Source: CBDBBY01 sp965205055 (lineage in GTDB: Bacteria > Pseudomonadota > Alphaproteobacteria > Rhodobacterales > Rhodobacteraceae). Taken from it: DNA of 64,000 nt. The stretch is taken from assembly GCA_965205055.1 (NCBI GenBank), contig OZ242030.1, positions 1,550,001 through 1,614,000 of the forward strand. The letters are read 5' to 3'. A model generated the notes under the pieces. The model saw nothing but the letters and a program-made list of their open reading frames with translations, searched no databases and had not been told where the DNA came from. Of this stretch, positions 1-8,460 are shown piece after piece; position 1 is the first letter of the stretch, and each line of letters opens with the position of its first letter. Both the position numbers and the translations under genes were made by a program.

Positions 1-108
1 GGCGATCGCGTTCAGAGTCCGCAGGGGCAAAACGGCGTTGCCGAATATCCTTTCGCGTTCACCCTACCGGCGGCCGCGCTAGTTTTTTTGACAAGACAGG
101 AGCAACTC

Positions 109-828
109 GTGCTCGAACTTCTATCGGAGCCCGCCGTCTGGGCGAGTTTCCTTTCGCTGGCCATGCTTGAGATCGTACTCGGCGTGGACAATGTCGTCTT
201 CATATCGATAGCGGCGTCCAGGCTGCCGGAAACGGAGCGCCGAAAAGCGCGAATCGTCGGCTTGTCGATCGGTCTTTTCCTGAGAGTCGCATTGCTGTTC
301 TCGATCGTCTGGGTCGCGTCCCTGATCGAACCGGTGTTCGAACTGTTCGGCGTCGGCTTCAGCTGGCGGGACGTGATCCTGGCGGCGGGCGGCGCGTTTC
401 TGGTGTGGAAATCCGTTTCCTACATTTGCCAAGAGATGGAATCCCAAGAGAAGAAGCAACAAACCAAACCGCAAGCGAAATTCTGGTACGTCATTGCGCA
501 GATCACCGTCCTGGATGTGGTTTTTTCCTTGGATTCCGTAATCACCGCCGTCGGAATCGCCGACCACACGGAGGTCATGGTGGCGGCAATCATCGTCGCC
601 GTCATCACGATGATGGTCGCAGCAGGGCCGATCTCAAGCTTCGTCGAACGTCATCCTTCGACAAAGATGCTCTGCTTGGCGTTTCTTCTGTTCATAGGAA
701 TCGCGCTGATCGCGGACGGCCTGCACCACCATATCGACAGGACCTTCATCTATGGCGGCATCATATTCGCCGGCGCAGTTGAAGCGCTGAACTTGTGGCG
801 CGCAAAGAGCTCCGGCAAGCAAGCCTAA
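109..828 (+). CDS. TerC family integral membrane protein
   Basis: A 239-residue, strongly hydrophobic protein with the TerC-type repeat of acidic residues in membrane helices: LEIVLGVDNVVFIS near the N-terminus and VLDVVFSLDSVITAVG in the second half. In this family such segments are linked to metal-ion export or co-translocational metalation; the substrate here is unknown. About seven membrane segments are visible, with a Lys/Gln-rich cytoplasmic loop (KKQQTK) between the two halves. I chose GTG at 109 because AGGAG lies about 7 nt upstream; an in-frame TTG at 88 has no ribosome site. It appears monocistronic: the next gene starts about 250 bp later and is unrelated. Confidence in the family is high. 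Confidence 0.85.
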   Translation: MLELLSEPAVWASFLSLAMLEIVLGVDNVVFISIAASRLPETERRKARIVGLSIGLFLRVALLFSIVWVASLIEPVFELFGVGFSWRDVILAAGGAFLVWKSVSYICQEMESQEKKQQTKPQAKFWYVIAQITVLDVVFSLDSVITAVGIADHTEVMVAAIIVAVITMMVAAGPISSFVERHPSTKMLCLAFLLFIGIALIADGLHHHIDRTFIYGGIIFAGAVEALNLWRAKSSGKQA

Positions 829-1083
829 TGGCACGCTCGATAAACCTGAGTTCGGTTTGATGCTTGTCGGCTCTGATGCGACGTCTGACACTCCATCGGG
901 CAATCCGAGAAGTTGATCATGACATTTATCGAGCCCCGCAACGGGAAGGGGCAAGACCTGCCGCCTGAGAAATGGTTTAGCGGCATAGTCATATGACGCC
1001 ATTTTGGAGTGATTCGGGACAATGAGCAGGATATGCCGGGAAGGGGCACGCGGCTATCGGCCAAGTGCGAGGGCGTCCTTCCC

Positions 1084-3138
1084 ATGAACCTCCACTTCAA
1101 CCGCGATCGTGCATTGGCACATCTCCGGAATGGAGTCGGAAGCCCCGACGCGCAGTTCCGAACCGGGCAACTCGAAGCTGTTGAACGCGTGGTAAGCGGT
1201 GCGGGCCGCCTGCTCGTTGTGCAAAGGACCGGATGGGGCAAGAGCTTCGTCTACTTCATTGCGACAAAAATGCTGCGCGAGTCCGGCATGGGTCCTGCCC
1301 TGCTCATTAGCCCGCTGATAGCGTTGATGCGAAATCAGATCGCGGCGGCGGAACGCATGGGCGTTCGTGCAGCCACCATCCATTCCGACAATCAGGACGA
1401 CTGGCTAAAAATCGAGGAGGGCGTGCAAAGGGACGAAGTGGACATCTTGCTGATCTCGCCGGAGCGGCTCGCGAACGAGCGGTTTATCCACGAGGTTCTG
1501 GCGAATATTGCAGACCGGATATCAGTTCTCGTGGTTGACGAAGCCCATTGCATATCGGACTGGGGTCATGACTTCCGTCCGCACTACAGGTTGATCGGAC
1601 GATACATAAAAGTCCTTCCGCCCAACCTGCGTCTTCTGGCGACGACCGCGACGGCAAATAACCGAGTAATGGCCGACCTGAAGGTGAGCTTAGGACCAAA
1701 CCTCGAGATATCGCGCGGCGATTTGGCCCGGCCCTCGCTTGCTTTGCAAACCATCTCGATGCCGGACCAAGCCGAAAGACTTGCCTGGCTCGCGGAACGG
1801 CTTCCAGAGTTGCCCGGAAGCGGCATAATCTACACGATGACCGTCCGCGACGCAGAAACAGTTGCGGAGTGGCTGCAGTCGCGCGGCATCAAAGTTGAAT
1901 CTTACTCCAGCCGGTCCGGTGAAGCCCGGGCGGAGCTGGAACAGCACCTGCTCGACAACAGGCTGAAAGCGCTGGTGGCAACCACCGCCTTGGGAATGGG
2001 CTTCGACAAGCCGGATCTGGCATTCGTCATCCACTACCAGGCGCCGGGATCAATTGTTGCATACTACCAGCAAGTGGGCCGGGCCGGACGAGCTCTCGAT
2101 TGCGCATACGGGGTGCTGCTGAGCGGCAGAGAAGATGTCGAGATATCAAATTACTTTATCGAAAGTGCCTTTCCGACTAGATCCGAAGTCGAATTCGTTC
2201 TGCAAGCATTGGAGAACGCACCCGACGGCTTGTCGGTTCGCGGTGTCGAAGCTATGACCAATGTCAGCAACAGCCGCATCGGGAAAGTCCTCCAGCTCCT
2301 GTCCTTGGAATCACCTGCTCCCGTCGCGAAACTTGATGCGAAGTGGCAATTGACCGCCGCAAAACTGGGTGACGCCTTCTGGGAACGGGTGCGCCGACTG
2401 ACGGAATTGCGGCGTTCAGAGCAAGCGCAGGTACAGGAGTATGTGCAGTTGTCTTCGGGCCACATGGAGTTCCTGATCCGGGCGCTGGACGGCGACCCCG
2501 GCGGCAAATTTCCGACGACCGCTCCGGCTTTGCCCATGTCCGCGGATCCGAAAAGCGTCCGCGCGGCGGTCGCTTTTCTGCGCGGATCGAGTCTGGATAT
2601 CATGCCTCGGAAGCAATGGCCTCCGGGCAAAACGATCAGTGCAGATCACCGAGCCGAGCCCGGAAAGGCGCTCTGCGCTTGGGGAGACGCCGGCTGGGGA
2701 GGCTCGGTACGCCTTGGCAAATACGTGGAGCAGAACTTTTCCGACGAGCTCGTGGACGCCTGTGCTGCACTCGTGCGGAAGTGGCGGCCCGACCCCTTTC
2801 CCAAGTGGGTAACCGCAATTCCTTCGCTTCGCCGTCCGGATCTAGTGCCGGATTTCGCGCGGCGCTTGGCGGCGGCGCTCGAGCTTCCGTTCCGCGCCGC
2901 ATTGACGAAGACAGAGCAGCGTCCTGAGCAGAAATCGATGGCGAACAGCGACAAGCAAGCCCGCAACGTTCTCGGTTCCCTGGATGTGTCCAGCAGTGCA
3001 ATATTGCCTCGACCGGTGCTACTTGTGGACGACATGGTCGACTCGCGGTGGACCTTCACGGTCGTCGCTTGGGAGCTTCGCCGACGCGGCTGCGGCGAGG
3101 TATGGCCGCTTGCTCTCGCGAAAGTTGGGGGTGGTTGA
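1084..3138 (+). CDS. RecQ-like helicase fused to a phosphoribosyltransferase-like C-terminus (RqlH/PsyrT-like)
   Basis: A 684-aa superfamily 2 helicase. The Q-motif region FRTGQ is at about 25-29, Walker A TGWGKS at 49-54, and DEAH at 152-155 followed by the RecQ aromatic-rich loop CISDWGHDFRP. Motif VI is QVGRAGRA. No typical RQC zinc cysteines or HRDC domain are evident. Instead the last 40 residues carry a PRPP-binding-loop-like motif, VLLVDDMVDSRWT (about 645-657). This architecture, next to a DprA-like gene, is that of RqlH/RqlI and PsyrT/PsyrA pairs described as toxin-antitoxin or anti-phage/plasmid modules. The start could also be GTG 1009; ATG 1084 gives normal spacing to the Q motif. 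Its stop overlaps the next start by 1 nt, so the two genes are translationally coupled. Confidence 0.85.
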   Translation: MNLHFNRDRALAHLRNGVGSPDAQFRTGQLEAVERVVSGAGRLLVVQRTGWGKSFVYFIATKMLRESGMGPALLISPLIALMRNQIAAAERMGVRAATIHSDNQDDWLKIEEGVQRDEVDILLISPERLANERFIHEVLANIADRISVLVVDEAHCISDWGHDFRPHYRLIGRYIKVLPPNLRLLATTATANNRVMADLKVSLGPNLEISRGDLARPSLALQTISMPDQAERLAWLAERLPELPGSGIIYTMTVRDAETVAEWLQSRGIKVESYSSRSGEARAELEQHLLDNRLKALVATTALGMGFDKPDLAFVIHYQAPGSIVAYYQQVGRAGRALDCAYGVLLSGREDVEISNYFIESAFPTRSEVEFVLQALENAPDGLSVRGVEAMTNVSNSRIGKVLQLLSLESPAPVAKLDAKWQLTAAKLGDAFWERVRRLTELRRSEQAQVQEYVQLSSGHMEFLIRALDGDPGGKFPTTAPALPMSADPKSVRAAVAFLRGSSLDIMPRKQWPPGKTISADHRAEPGKALCAWGDAGWGGSVRLGKYVEQNFSDELVDACAALVRKWRPDPFPKWVTAIPSLRRPDLVPDFARRLAAALELPFRAALTKTEQRPEQKSMANSDKQARNVLGSLDVSSSAILPRPVLLVDDMVDSRWTFTVVAWELRRRGCGEVWPLALAKVGGG

Positions 3139-4412
3139 TGAACTTTGTGCCGACTGAAAACACCAAGGCAGTCCTGCTGCTGACAGCGCCGCTGATCGTG
3201 GGCAAAAGCGGGTCGAGGGCGGCAATCCTCTCACCCAAAGAGTACCGCGCGCTCGCCATGCAGTTAAAGACCCTGAACGCGGAACCGGCCGACCTGCTTA
3301 AGCCGGATGCTGGCCAACTAATTGAAAATTGTGGTGCCGCGGTGGACACTGCTCGCGTCAGCGCCCTTCTTCAAAGGGGATTTCTGCTTAGCCAAGCGGT
3401 CGAGCATTGGCAATCGAGGTCGATCAGCGTCATCAGCGGTGCGGATGAAGCGTATCCACGGAGGCTGAAGGAACGGCTCCGGCATGACGCGCCAATCCTT
3501 CTATACATCTGCGGGGAGATCGAAATCTTGGGGCGCAGCGCCTTGGGCGTCGTTGGGCCGCGCAAGGCTGGCGAGCCGCTGATCGAGTACGCGCGGAAAA
3601 CCGCCGCCTTGGCCGCCAGAGCCGGAAAAGGGCTTGTGTCGGGCGGCGCGAAGGGAATCGACTTGGCCGCAATGAACGGGGCGCTTGAAGCGGGCGGAAC
3701 TGCCGTCGGCGTGCTGCCGGGAAACCTCGAACAGATAGCCATGAACCGGGAGCACCGGAATCTGCTGCTGGAAGGACGGCTTGTGCTGGTCTCCCCCCTC
3801 GACCCGCGCGCGGGGTTCCGCGTCGGACACGCCATGCAGCGCAACAAGCTGATCTATGCCTTGGCTGACGCCACCCTGGTGGCGGACGCGGACGCGAACA
3901 AAGGAGGCACCTGGGCAGGGGCGATCGAACAACTGCGAAAGTACAAAGGGACAGTCTATGTCCATTCCCCTGAATCGGCATCCGAAGGCATCAAAGCATT
4001 GCAGAACGAAGGCGCAATTCCGTGGCCGAACCCGGAGGACGCGGACGGGATTGCGGAAGCGATCGATTCTCCGATCCGCTTGGATGAATCGCCGCTCCAG
4101 AATTCCTTGCCCGGATTCCGCGAAGCCATACTGGAGGACGCGAAGCCCGAGCAACCTGCAAGCGACGCGAAACTGCCGGACGGCGATTCAGGCGCCGAAA
4201 TAATTTTTTATTCGTTTGTGGCGGAACTCAAGCGGCTGCTGGCAAATCAAGAATTGAAACCAGGTGAAGTGGCGTCAAAACTCGAACTCAAAAAGGAGCA
4301 AGCCAATCCGTGGTTGAAAAGGGCAGCCGAAGAAGGACACATCGCAAAGCATTATCGGCCTGTGCGATACGGAAACCTCCCGGCGCCCAGCCAGCCGAGC
4401 CCAATTGAGTAG
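3138..4412 (+). CDS. DprA/Smf-like Rossmann-fold protein (RqlI/PsyrA-like partner)
   Basis: A 424-aa protein with the DprA core: VVGPRKAG where DprA has its GxR motif, SGGAKGIDLAA, and RNKLIYALADATLVADA. A C-terminal winged-helix-like segment (about 350-415: LKRLLANQELKPGEVASKLEL) follows a low-complexity linker. The start ATG overlaps the helicase stop (TGATG) and has a G-rich ribosome site, GGGGGTGG; an upstream in-frame extension inside the helicase gene is not credible. In RqlHI/PsyrTA-type pairs this protein is the antidote or nucleotide-binding partner of the helicase. A stand-alone competence DprA is less likely because of the obligate overlap with the helicase gene and the absence of topA or other usual dprA neighbours. 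Confidence 0.85.
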   Translation: MNFVPTENTKAVLLLTAPLIVGKSGSRAAILSPKEYRALAMQLKTLNAEPADLLKPDAGQLIENCGAAVDTARVSALLQRGFLLSQAVEHWQSRSISVISGADEAYPRRLKERLRHDAPILLYICGEIEILGRSALGVVGPRKAGEPLIEYARKTAALAARAGKGLVSGGAKGIDLAAMNGALEAGGTAVGVLPGNLEQIAMNREHRNLLLEGRLVLVSPLDPRAGFRVGHAMQRNKLIYALADATLVADADANKGGTWAGAIEQLRKYKGTVYVHSPESASEGIKALQNEGAIPWPNPEDADGIAEAIDSPIRLDESPLQNSLPGFREAILEDAKPEQPASDAKLPDGDSGAEIIFYSFVAELKRLLANQELKPGEVASKLELKKEQANPWLKRAAEEGHIAKHYRPVRYGNLPAPSQPSPIE

Positions 4413-4467
4413 TACCTGCTGGTCCGGAGCGAGCCGCCAAGCGATCTGAAAAATACCGGGGCACCGT

Positions 4468-4650
4468 TTAGGCGGCATATTTCCATCGTTTCCGCCCTAT
4501 CCACTTCCGTTCCCTCTCGTGCAGGATAATCCCGAACCGTTGAATGTCGGAGGCAAGGACCGAGAGGCCGAACGCCAGCTTGAATCCGTCCGGGCAGCGG
4601 CGCTCCGGATTGTTGATCGACGCCGCCGCCACGATAGGCGTCATCTTTGC
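4468..4650 (-). pseudogene. IS transposase C-terminal remnant
   Basis: The minus strand reads as a typical transposase tail: FGLSVLASDIQRFGIIL followed by the basic end RKRWKYAA and a stop. No N-terminal part is present; upstream sequence runs into an interspersed repeat. The tail resembles ISNCY-type C-termini, and an ISNCY N-terminal fragment lies at 57001-57642, but the family assignment is tentative. From here to 5064 I see no intact gene. Confidence 0.4.
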
Positions 4651-4700
4651 ACGCAAATTGGAAGTCACCTTTGAATGCTTATTGACGCCGAATCCCGCAG

Positions 4701-4760
4701 CCCATCCTCGGACGCGGACGAGTCGGACCCCGAACAGTCGCAAAAATGCCGAGCCCAAGG
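4701..4760 (+). repeat. Interspersed ~60-bp repeat R1, copy 1
   Basis: A block beginning CCCATCCTCGGACGCGGACG and ending in CAAAAATGCCGAGCCCAAGG. It recurs in the same orientation at 12008, 12725, 47579 and 48973, and its 3' tail recurs near 25262. It lies outside intact genes in every case. Function unknown. Confidence 0.75.
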
Positions 4761-5064
4761 GTGCGTCCCTCTTCATTGGATTGATAAGGGCGAGGTGTCG
4801 CTGGTCGAATGCTCCGCTCGCCATCGAACGTTGCATCGAAAGCAACCGATGGGTCGAATTTCACGACTGAAGGGTGTATCGCGCTACCGCGCGATCAAAC
4901 ACCGGCGCGCACCCCGGAAAGTCTATGCTGCAAACAATCGAACAAACTGCAGCGCGGAAACAGGAGTCGGCATCGCTTGGTCTAGCGGCAAATTTGCACC
5001 ATTTCCACGCAGCGAATAATGAACTGCCATCTCACAGAATTACACCTGCCACCGCCGCTAAAAA

Positions 5065-5274
5065 TTAATCTTGCAGCCAAGCATTTCTATCAATCCTGGC
5101 CTGCCTAAGAATCCGAGTCAGCAAAGCGATGCCGATTTCATGGCGGTGGGGGTTCGGTATCGCGAGGCGTCGCTCACCCTTGATCATATAAAGACACTCG
5201 CTGTCCCCAAAAGACCCGGCAAACCCGAATTTTTGCAAACGTGCCGAGAGTTGTCGGTGCGAAACACGGCGCAA
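5065..5274 (-). CDS. hicA: HicA family toxin (mRNA interferase)
   Basis: A 69-aa protein with the HicA double-stranded-RNA-binding-like fold pattern: RRVSHRQLSARLQKFGF at the N-terminus, a central strand, then IPNPHRHEIGIALLTRILRQARI at the C-terminus. In HicA the usual catalytic His lies in a GSH motif in the central strand; here the corresponding stretch reads GSFGDSECLYM, so the His is missing and the toxin may be weak or inactive. The start is TTG, 8 nt after the hicB stop. The gene order is hicB then hicA in one short operon. The conserved IPNPH motif makes the family call firm. Confidence 0.85.
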   Translation of the reverse strand: MRRVSHRQLSARLQKFGFAGSFGDSECLYMIKGERRLAIPNPHRHEIGIALLTRILRQARIDRNAWLQD

Positions 5275-5282
5275 CGTCGCCG

Positions 5283-5534
5283 CTAAGCCGCCCCTGCGTC
5301 GGTCTCCCTGATCTCGGTGCCGCCCAGCCGTGGAATGCTGAGTGATCGTTTCACACTGACGAGTATCCAGCCTTCAATAACTTCCTTCAGTTCTCGCCGA
5401 CAGGCTTCCAACGTCCTGCCGGACGCCCATAGGCCAGGCAACTCCGGAATCTCTCCGTAGTAAGGGGTTTCGTCGTCTTCAATGAGCTCATAGCGAGCGC
5501 GGTGAAGCGCTTCATCAATGTATTCGGTCAGCAT
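5283..5534 (-). CDS. hicB: HicB family antitoxin
   Basis: An 83-aa protein with the degenerate RNase H-like HicB fold: YGEIPELPGLWASGRTLEACRRELKEVIEGWI. The C-terminus is short (IPRLGGTEIRETDAGAA), with no obvious long DNA-binding domain, so autoregulation would need another route. It is the first gene of a two-gene operon with hicA on the minus strand. It starts at ATG 5534 without a strong ribosome site. It neutralises HicA by complex formation in characterised systems; since HicA lacks its His, the pair may be decaying. Confidence 0.85.
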   Translation of the reverse strand: MLTEYIDEALHRARYELIEDDETPYYGEIPELPGLWASGRTLEACRRELKEVIEGWILVSVKRSLSIPRLGGTEIRETDAGAA

Positions 5535-5957
5535 GGCATAGCGGCGTCCGATGCGCCTGAACGCAGCGGTCCGTTCAGTTCTTGCGGCCGCCGCAGATTC
5601 AGTGATTCCATATGCATTGCAGTTCTCCTTTGCTTCCGTCGACGGTCTGCGCGCCTCCCACCAACGAGACTCAAACCAATCCGAAGCTGGAAATCAAGCC
5701 ACTGTACTGGCTCCGTTCGGTATTGCGAGGGCCAGCCTTGGCCGGCTTGGGCACCCGCGCTTAGTGGGTCTTCGGCAACCGCACCGGAATTGCTCCGGGC
5801 TGACCTGCAAAGTCCCATTTGCAATCCTCGAAACACCGAGGCCGAGCGACACGCGATTGCGGGTGACCATCTCAACTCCAAAAAAGTATGCACTCCGAAC
5901 TTAAACAGAAGCTTGCGATAGCCGCAGGATTCCGGTAATGCACCGTAGACGGAAGTC
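5535..5957. other. No gene seen between hicB and tRNA-Gly
   Basis: About 420 bp with only short conflicting reading frames on both strands. It should hold the hicBA promoter (minus) and the tRNA promoter (plus), but I cannot pick convincing boxes. Confidence 0.4.
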
Positions 5958-6032
5958 GCGGGTGTAGCTCAGGGGTAGAGCACAACCTTGCCAAGGTTGG
6001 GGTCGTGGGTTCGAATCCCATCGCCCGCTCCA
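5958..6032 (+). tRNA. tRNA-Gly (anticodon GCC)
   Basis: A complete cloverleaf: acceptor GCGGGTG pairs with CGCCCGC (6022-6028), D-arm TAGCTCAGGGGTAGAGCA, anticodon stem CAACC/GGTTG around TTGCCAA (anticodon GCC at 5990-5992), and T-arm GTGGG-TTCGAAT-CCCAT. The CCA end is encoded (6030-6032). A TTTTTT run at 6035-6040 may act as terminator. No second copy of the 3' end marks an integrated island. Confidence 0.97.
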
Positions 6033-6394
6033 AATTTTTTCAATATAATTATAGATTTGGTATATTGAACGGTGTGCGCCGATGCGCTCAAGGGGACACT
6101 TGGACACGTCTTCGGCGGAGGCATCGAGTCGATCTCCGACAGCAACCCCAGTTGACCGCAATTTGTCTGCAAATCTAGACGCGTGGCATGAGAAGTTCTA
6201 TCTCGAGCGGGTAATCGACGCTTGGTACATCCAGATGAAGGATGAACCGCGCCACCATCAAGACGCCTCTACAGATATCTGCGTTGGTTCCGCCTCATCC
6301 GCCTCCTCGACCCAGTAGCCCCAAGAACCTTTCTTGGAGCAACGAAGAACAGAAATTTCGTGCCAATTGAGAATTAAGTCAAAACAATCGCCAT
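6033..6394. other. Intergenic, no supported gene
   Basis: After the T-run there is AT-rich sequence to about 6070, then sequence with only a 78-codon plus-strand frame (6082-6318) of unconvincing composition. A short hairpin CCAAGAA/TTCTTGG near 6323-6345 could terminate the convergent ATPase gene, but no T-tract follows it. Confidence 0.35.
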
Positions 6395-7630
6395 TTATGT
6401 CCACAGAACGGAGACAGGAACCGCGAAAAGGGCGTCGCCGAATGCAAAGATCTCCGTGCCTGTGTAAAGCAAGACGCCAAATCTGAAAGAAGAGCCTGTT
6501 GCAAATTGCAATTTCCTCAGTCCGGCGAAATCACGCGGTCGAACGGTCGCCGATGCTTTGACTTCAATGCCGACAATTGCATTGCCGCCGCCGCTGATGA
6601 CGAAATCGACCCCCTTCCTGTCCTTGTCTCTGAAGTGATTGAAGAACAGTCGGTGCTTTGACCAACCCGCGAGCTTCTGCAACTCGGAATAGATGAAAGA
6701 CTCCAGCAATGGCCCAAATACGGTCAGATCACTTTGGATTTTACGCAGATCGATTTGGCGAACGGCGGCGGCCAGGCCGGAATCAAGGAAATGCAGCTTA
6801 GGCGTCTTGAGCAGCCGTTTCAGTTCGTTGCTGTGCCAGGCAGGCAGATATTTCAACAGATGCATCTGTTCCAGCGTAGCCATATAGCGCTGGACTGTTT
6901 TTGTATCGAGGCCCATGCGCTTCGCTATCTCTGCATGAATGACAAGCTGGCCGGATTGTATTGCAGTTGCCTGAATCAGTTGCGACAGGTCGGTTAGCCG
7001 GTATGCATCCAGAATTTCCTTGATGTCTCGGCTGAGGATGGTTTCAACGTAATTGGCTGACCATTCCCGCCGGGCGCGTTCGGAGGTTTTGCGCTGCATC
7101 TCGGGGTAGCCGCCTTTCAGAACGCGATGCTCCAAATCATCGACCCGATATGTGGTTCTTTTGAGAGGTGCATCATCTGCTTCAAACAGATCGTCGAGAA
7201 TGGAAACTTGAACGCCTTCGATTTCAGCTTGCGACAGTGGAAGCAAACGATTGATCGACATGCGTCCGGCGAGAGACTCCGAGATTGTTGGAACGGTCAG
7301 GATATCGGCTGATCCTGTCAATAGGAATCGCCCCGGTCGCGGGTCGGAATCGACTGACATTTTGATCGTGGGAATCAGTTCCGGCACTCTCTGTATTTCG
7401 TCTATTGCGCCGCACTCGATTCTCTTGATGAAACCCAACGGGTCATAGGTCGCAGCCTCATATGTGGTCGGGTCGTCGAGCGTGTAGTACGGTCGTTTGT
7501 CCGACGTGAATTTCTGAATCAGCGTCGTTTTGCCGGACTGCCTTGGGCCGATGACCGTCGTCACCCGTGTATCGTCAAGTGATTCAGAGACTCTGGCTTC
7601 CAAGAACCGGGGGAATAGCGTTTCGGGCAT
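6395..7630 (-). CDS. AAA+ ATPase with DUF4143 C-terminal domain
   Basis: A 411-aa protein of the AAA_14/DUF4143 family. Walker A is GPRQSGKT (28-35), the Walker B region ends CGAIDEIQRVPEL, and a sensor-like strand reads FLLTGSADI. The DUF4143 part (about 190 to the end) contains the winged-helix segment IAKRMGLDTKTVQRYMATLEQMHLL and the nuclease-like strand DFVISGGGNAIVGIEVKAS, a degenerate PD-(D/E)xK core. These proteins are common in mobile or accessory regions; the cellular role is not established. ATG 7630 is preferred over TTG 7639. The start region lies inside the 22-bp repeat array at 7636-7755, suggesting autoregulation. Confidence 0.85.
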   Translation of the reverse strand: MPETLFPRFLEARVSESLDDTRVTTVIGPRQSGKTTLIQKFTSDKRPYYTLDDPTTYEAATYDPLGFIKRIECGAIDEIQRVPELIPTIKMSVDSDPRPGRFLLTGSADILTVPTISESLAGRMSINRLLPLSQAEIEGVQVSILDDLFEADDAPLKRTTYRVDDLEHRVLKGGYPEMQRKTSERARREWSANYVETILSRDIKEILDAYRLTDLSQLIQATAIQSGQLVIHAEIAKRMGLDTKTVQRYMATLEQMHLLKYLPAWHSNELKRLLKTPKLHFLDSGLAAAVRQIDLRKIQSDLTVFGPLLESFIYSELQKLAGWSKHRLFFNHFRDKDRKGVDFVISGGGNAIVGIEVKASATVRPRDFAGLRKLQFATGSSFRFGVLLYTGTEIFAFGDALFAVPVSVLWT

Positions 7631-7635
7631 TTCGT

Positions 7636-7755
7636 CCAATCTGGAAAATAAAGCTGACCAATCTGGATTTTATGAACGACTATTCTGGATTTTCCAAGCG
7701 TTTCATTGCAATTTGTCGTTCGGCCAATCTGGATTATGGAGCCGCCCATTCTGGA
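7636..7755. promoter_or_regulatory. Direct-repeat array, exact 22-bp period, upstream of the DUF4143 gene
   Basis: The decamer CCAATCTGGA or a one- or two-base variant starts at 7636, 7658, 7680, 7724 and 7746. Every interval is 22 bp or 44 bp; the unit expected at 7702 is degenerate. On the coding strand of the ATPase the motif is TCCAGATTGG or TCCAGAATGG. The array begins 6 bp before the start codon, so a bound multimer would block translation or transcription start. Fixed spacing near two helical turns points to cooperative protein binding on one face of the DNA. Confidence 0.7.
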
Positions 7756-8370
7756 AATCTATCATGCATGATGCCGAATATGACTGCGGCTCTGGCGAGA
7801 TGGAATGTTGAAATAACGATGATTGCGACAAGAACTCCGAGTTCGAGTCAGTGTTGCCGCGTAACCGTAAGCCAAACGACAGCGGAGCCAAACGCCACAA
7901 TCCGTGTGGGCTGACCCCATGTTTGCCCATGCCTGCCACGCGGAAGTAGTGGAGTTCGTACCACGATTACGATCTTGTTTCCGCAATGCTTGCGCAAACC
8001 GTCGGTGTGTTGGTCCATTCGTCGCCCGCGCTACAGACCGCGCGATGGCTTCAACAGTTTAAGCGGCATTGGCTGCCACAGATCCCCCGTATCGCGATGC
8101 CGGACGGATTGTACTTGCGACGCGCGGAAGTACGACCCCTACTCAAGGCAATCCGCTGAACAACGGCAGGCGACGCGTCGAAGCGTTCAAGTCAGTGGAG
8201 GAGATCCGCGTTGGTCATCAGGACACGAGCTTTGGCATAGTCAGCGACTTTTTTTATCGGCAGCAAATTCGCAATCATGAACCGGCTGTTTCCGAAAATC
8301 GGCCGAGCCAGTCTTGCAGTCATACAAGATTTTGAGGTGTCCGTAGCGCTCCGATCTATCGTGCAGAAAA
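7756..8370. other. Divergent intergenic region with degraded coding traces
   Basis: No intact gene. A plus-strand stretch at about 7985-8160 reads as plausible protein (HWLPQIPRIAMPDGLYLRR) before a stop and frame loss, which may be a relic of an earlier gene. No promoter boxes are convincing. Confidence 0.35.
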
Positions 8371-8450
8371 AGCTAGAATGTCCTCGATATCATAAGCTAA
8401 AATATATACAACGCAATAAGCTAAGAAATCCACAACGCAAAGAGCTAAGA
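8371..8450. promoter_or_regulatory. Direct-repeat array, exact 24-bp period, upstream of the Fic gene
   Basis: AGCTAGAA, AGCTAAAA, AGCTAAGA and AGCTAAGA start at 8371, 8395, 8419 and 8443, exactly 24 bp apart. Secondary matches between units include ACAACGCAA, centred near 8412 and 8436. The last unit ends 10 bp before the Fic ATG and covers its ribosome-site region. The array is AT-rich compared with the gene. It probably serves as an operator for autoregulation; the Fic protein has an N-terminal winged-helix-like domain that could bind it. Confidence 0.7.
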
Positions 8451-8460
8451 TCGGGATCAC

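Noticed and set aside
5958..6032. Integrated island at tRNA-Gly
   Set aside because: No integrase gene and no second copy of the tRNA 3' end within the window.
7636..7755. CRISPR array
   Set aside because: The conserved part is only 10 bp and the period is 22 bp; units are too short for repeat plus spacer and no cas gene is nearby.
8371..8450. CRISPR or plasmid-type iterons
   Set aside because: 24-bp period without spacers and no replication initiator gene; position over the Fic start favours an operator.
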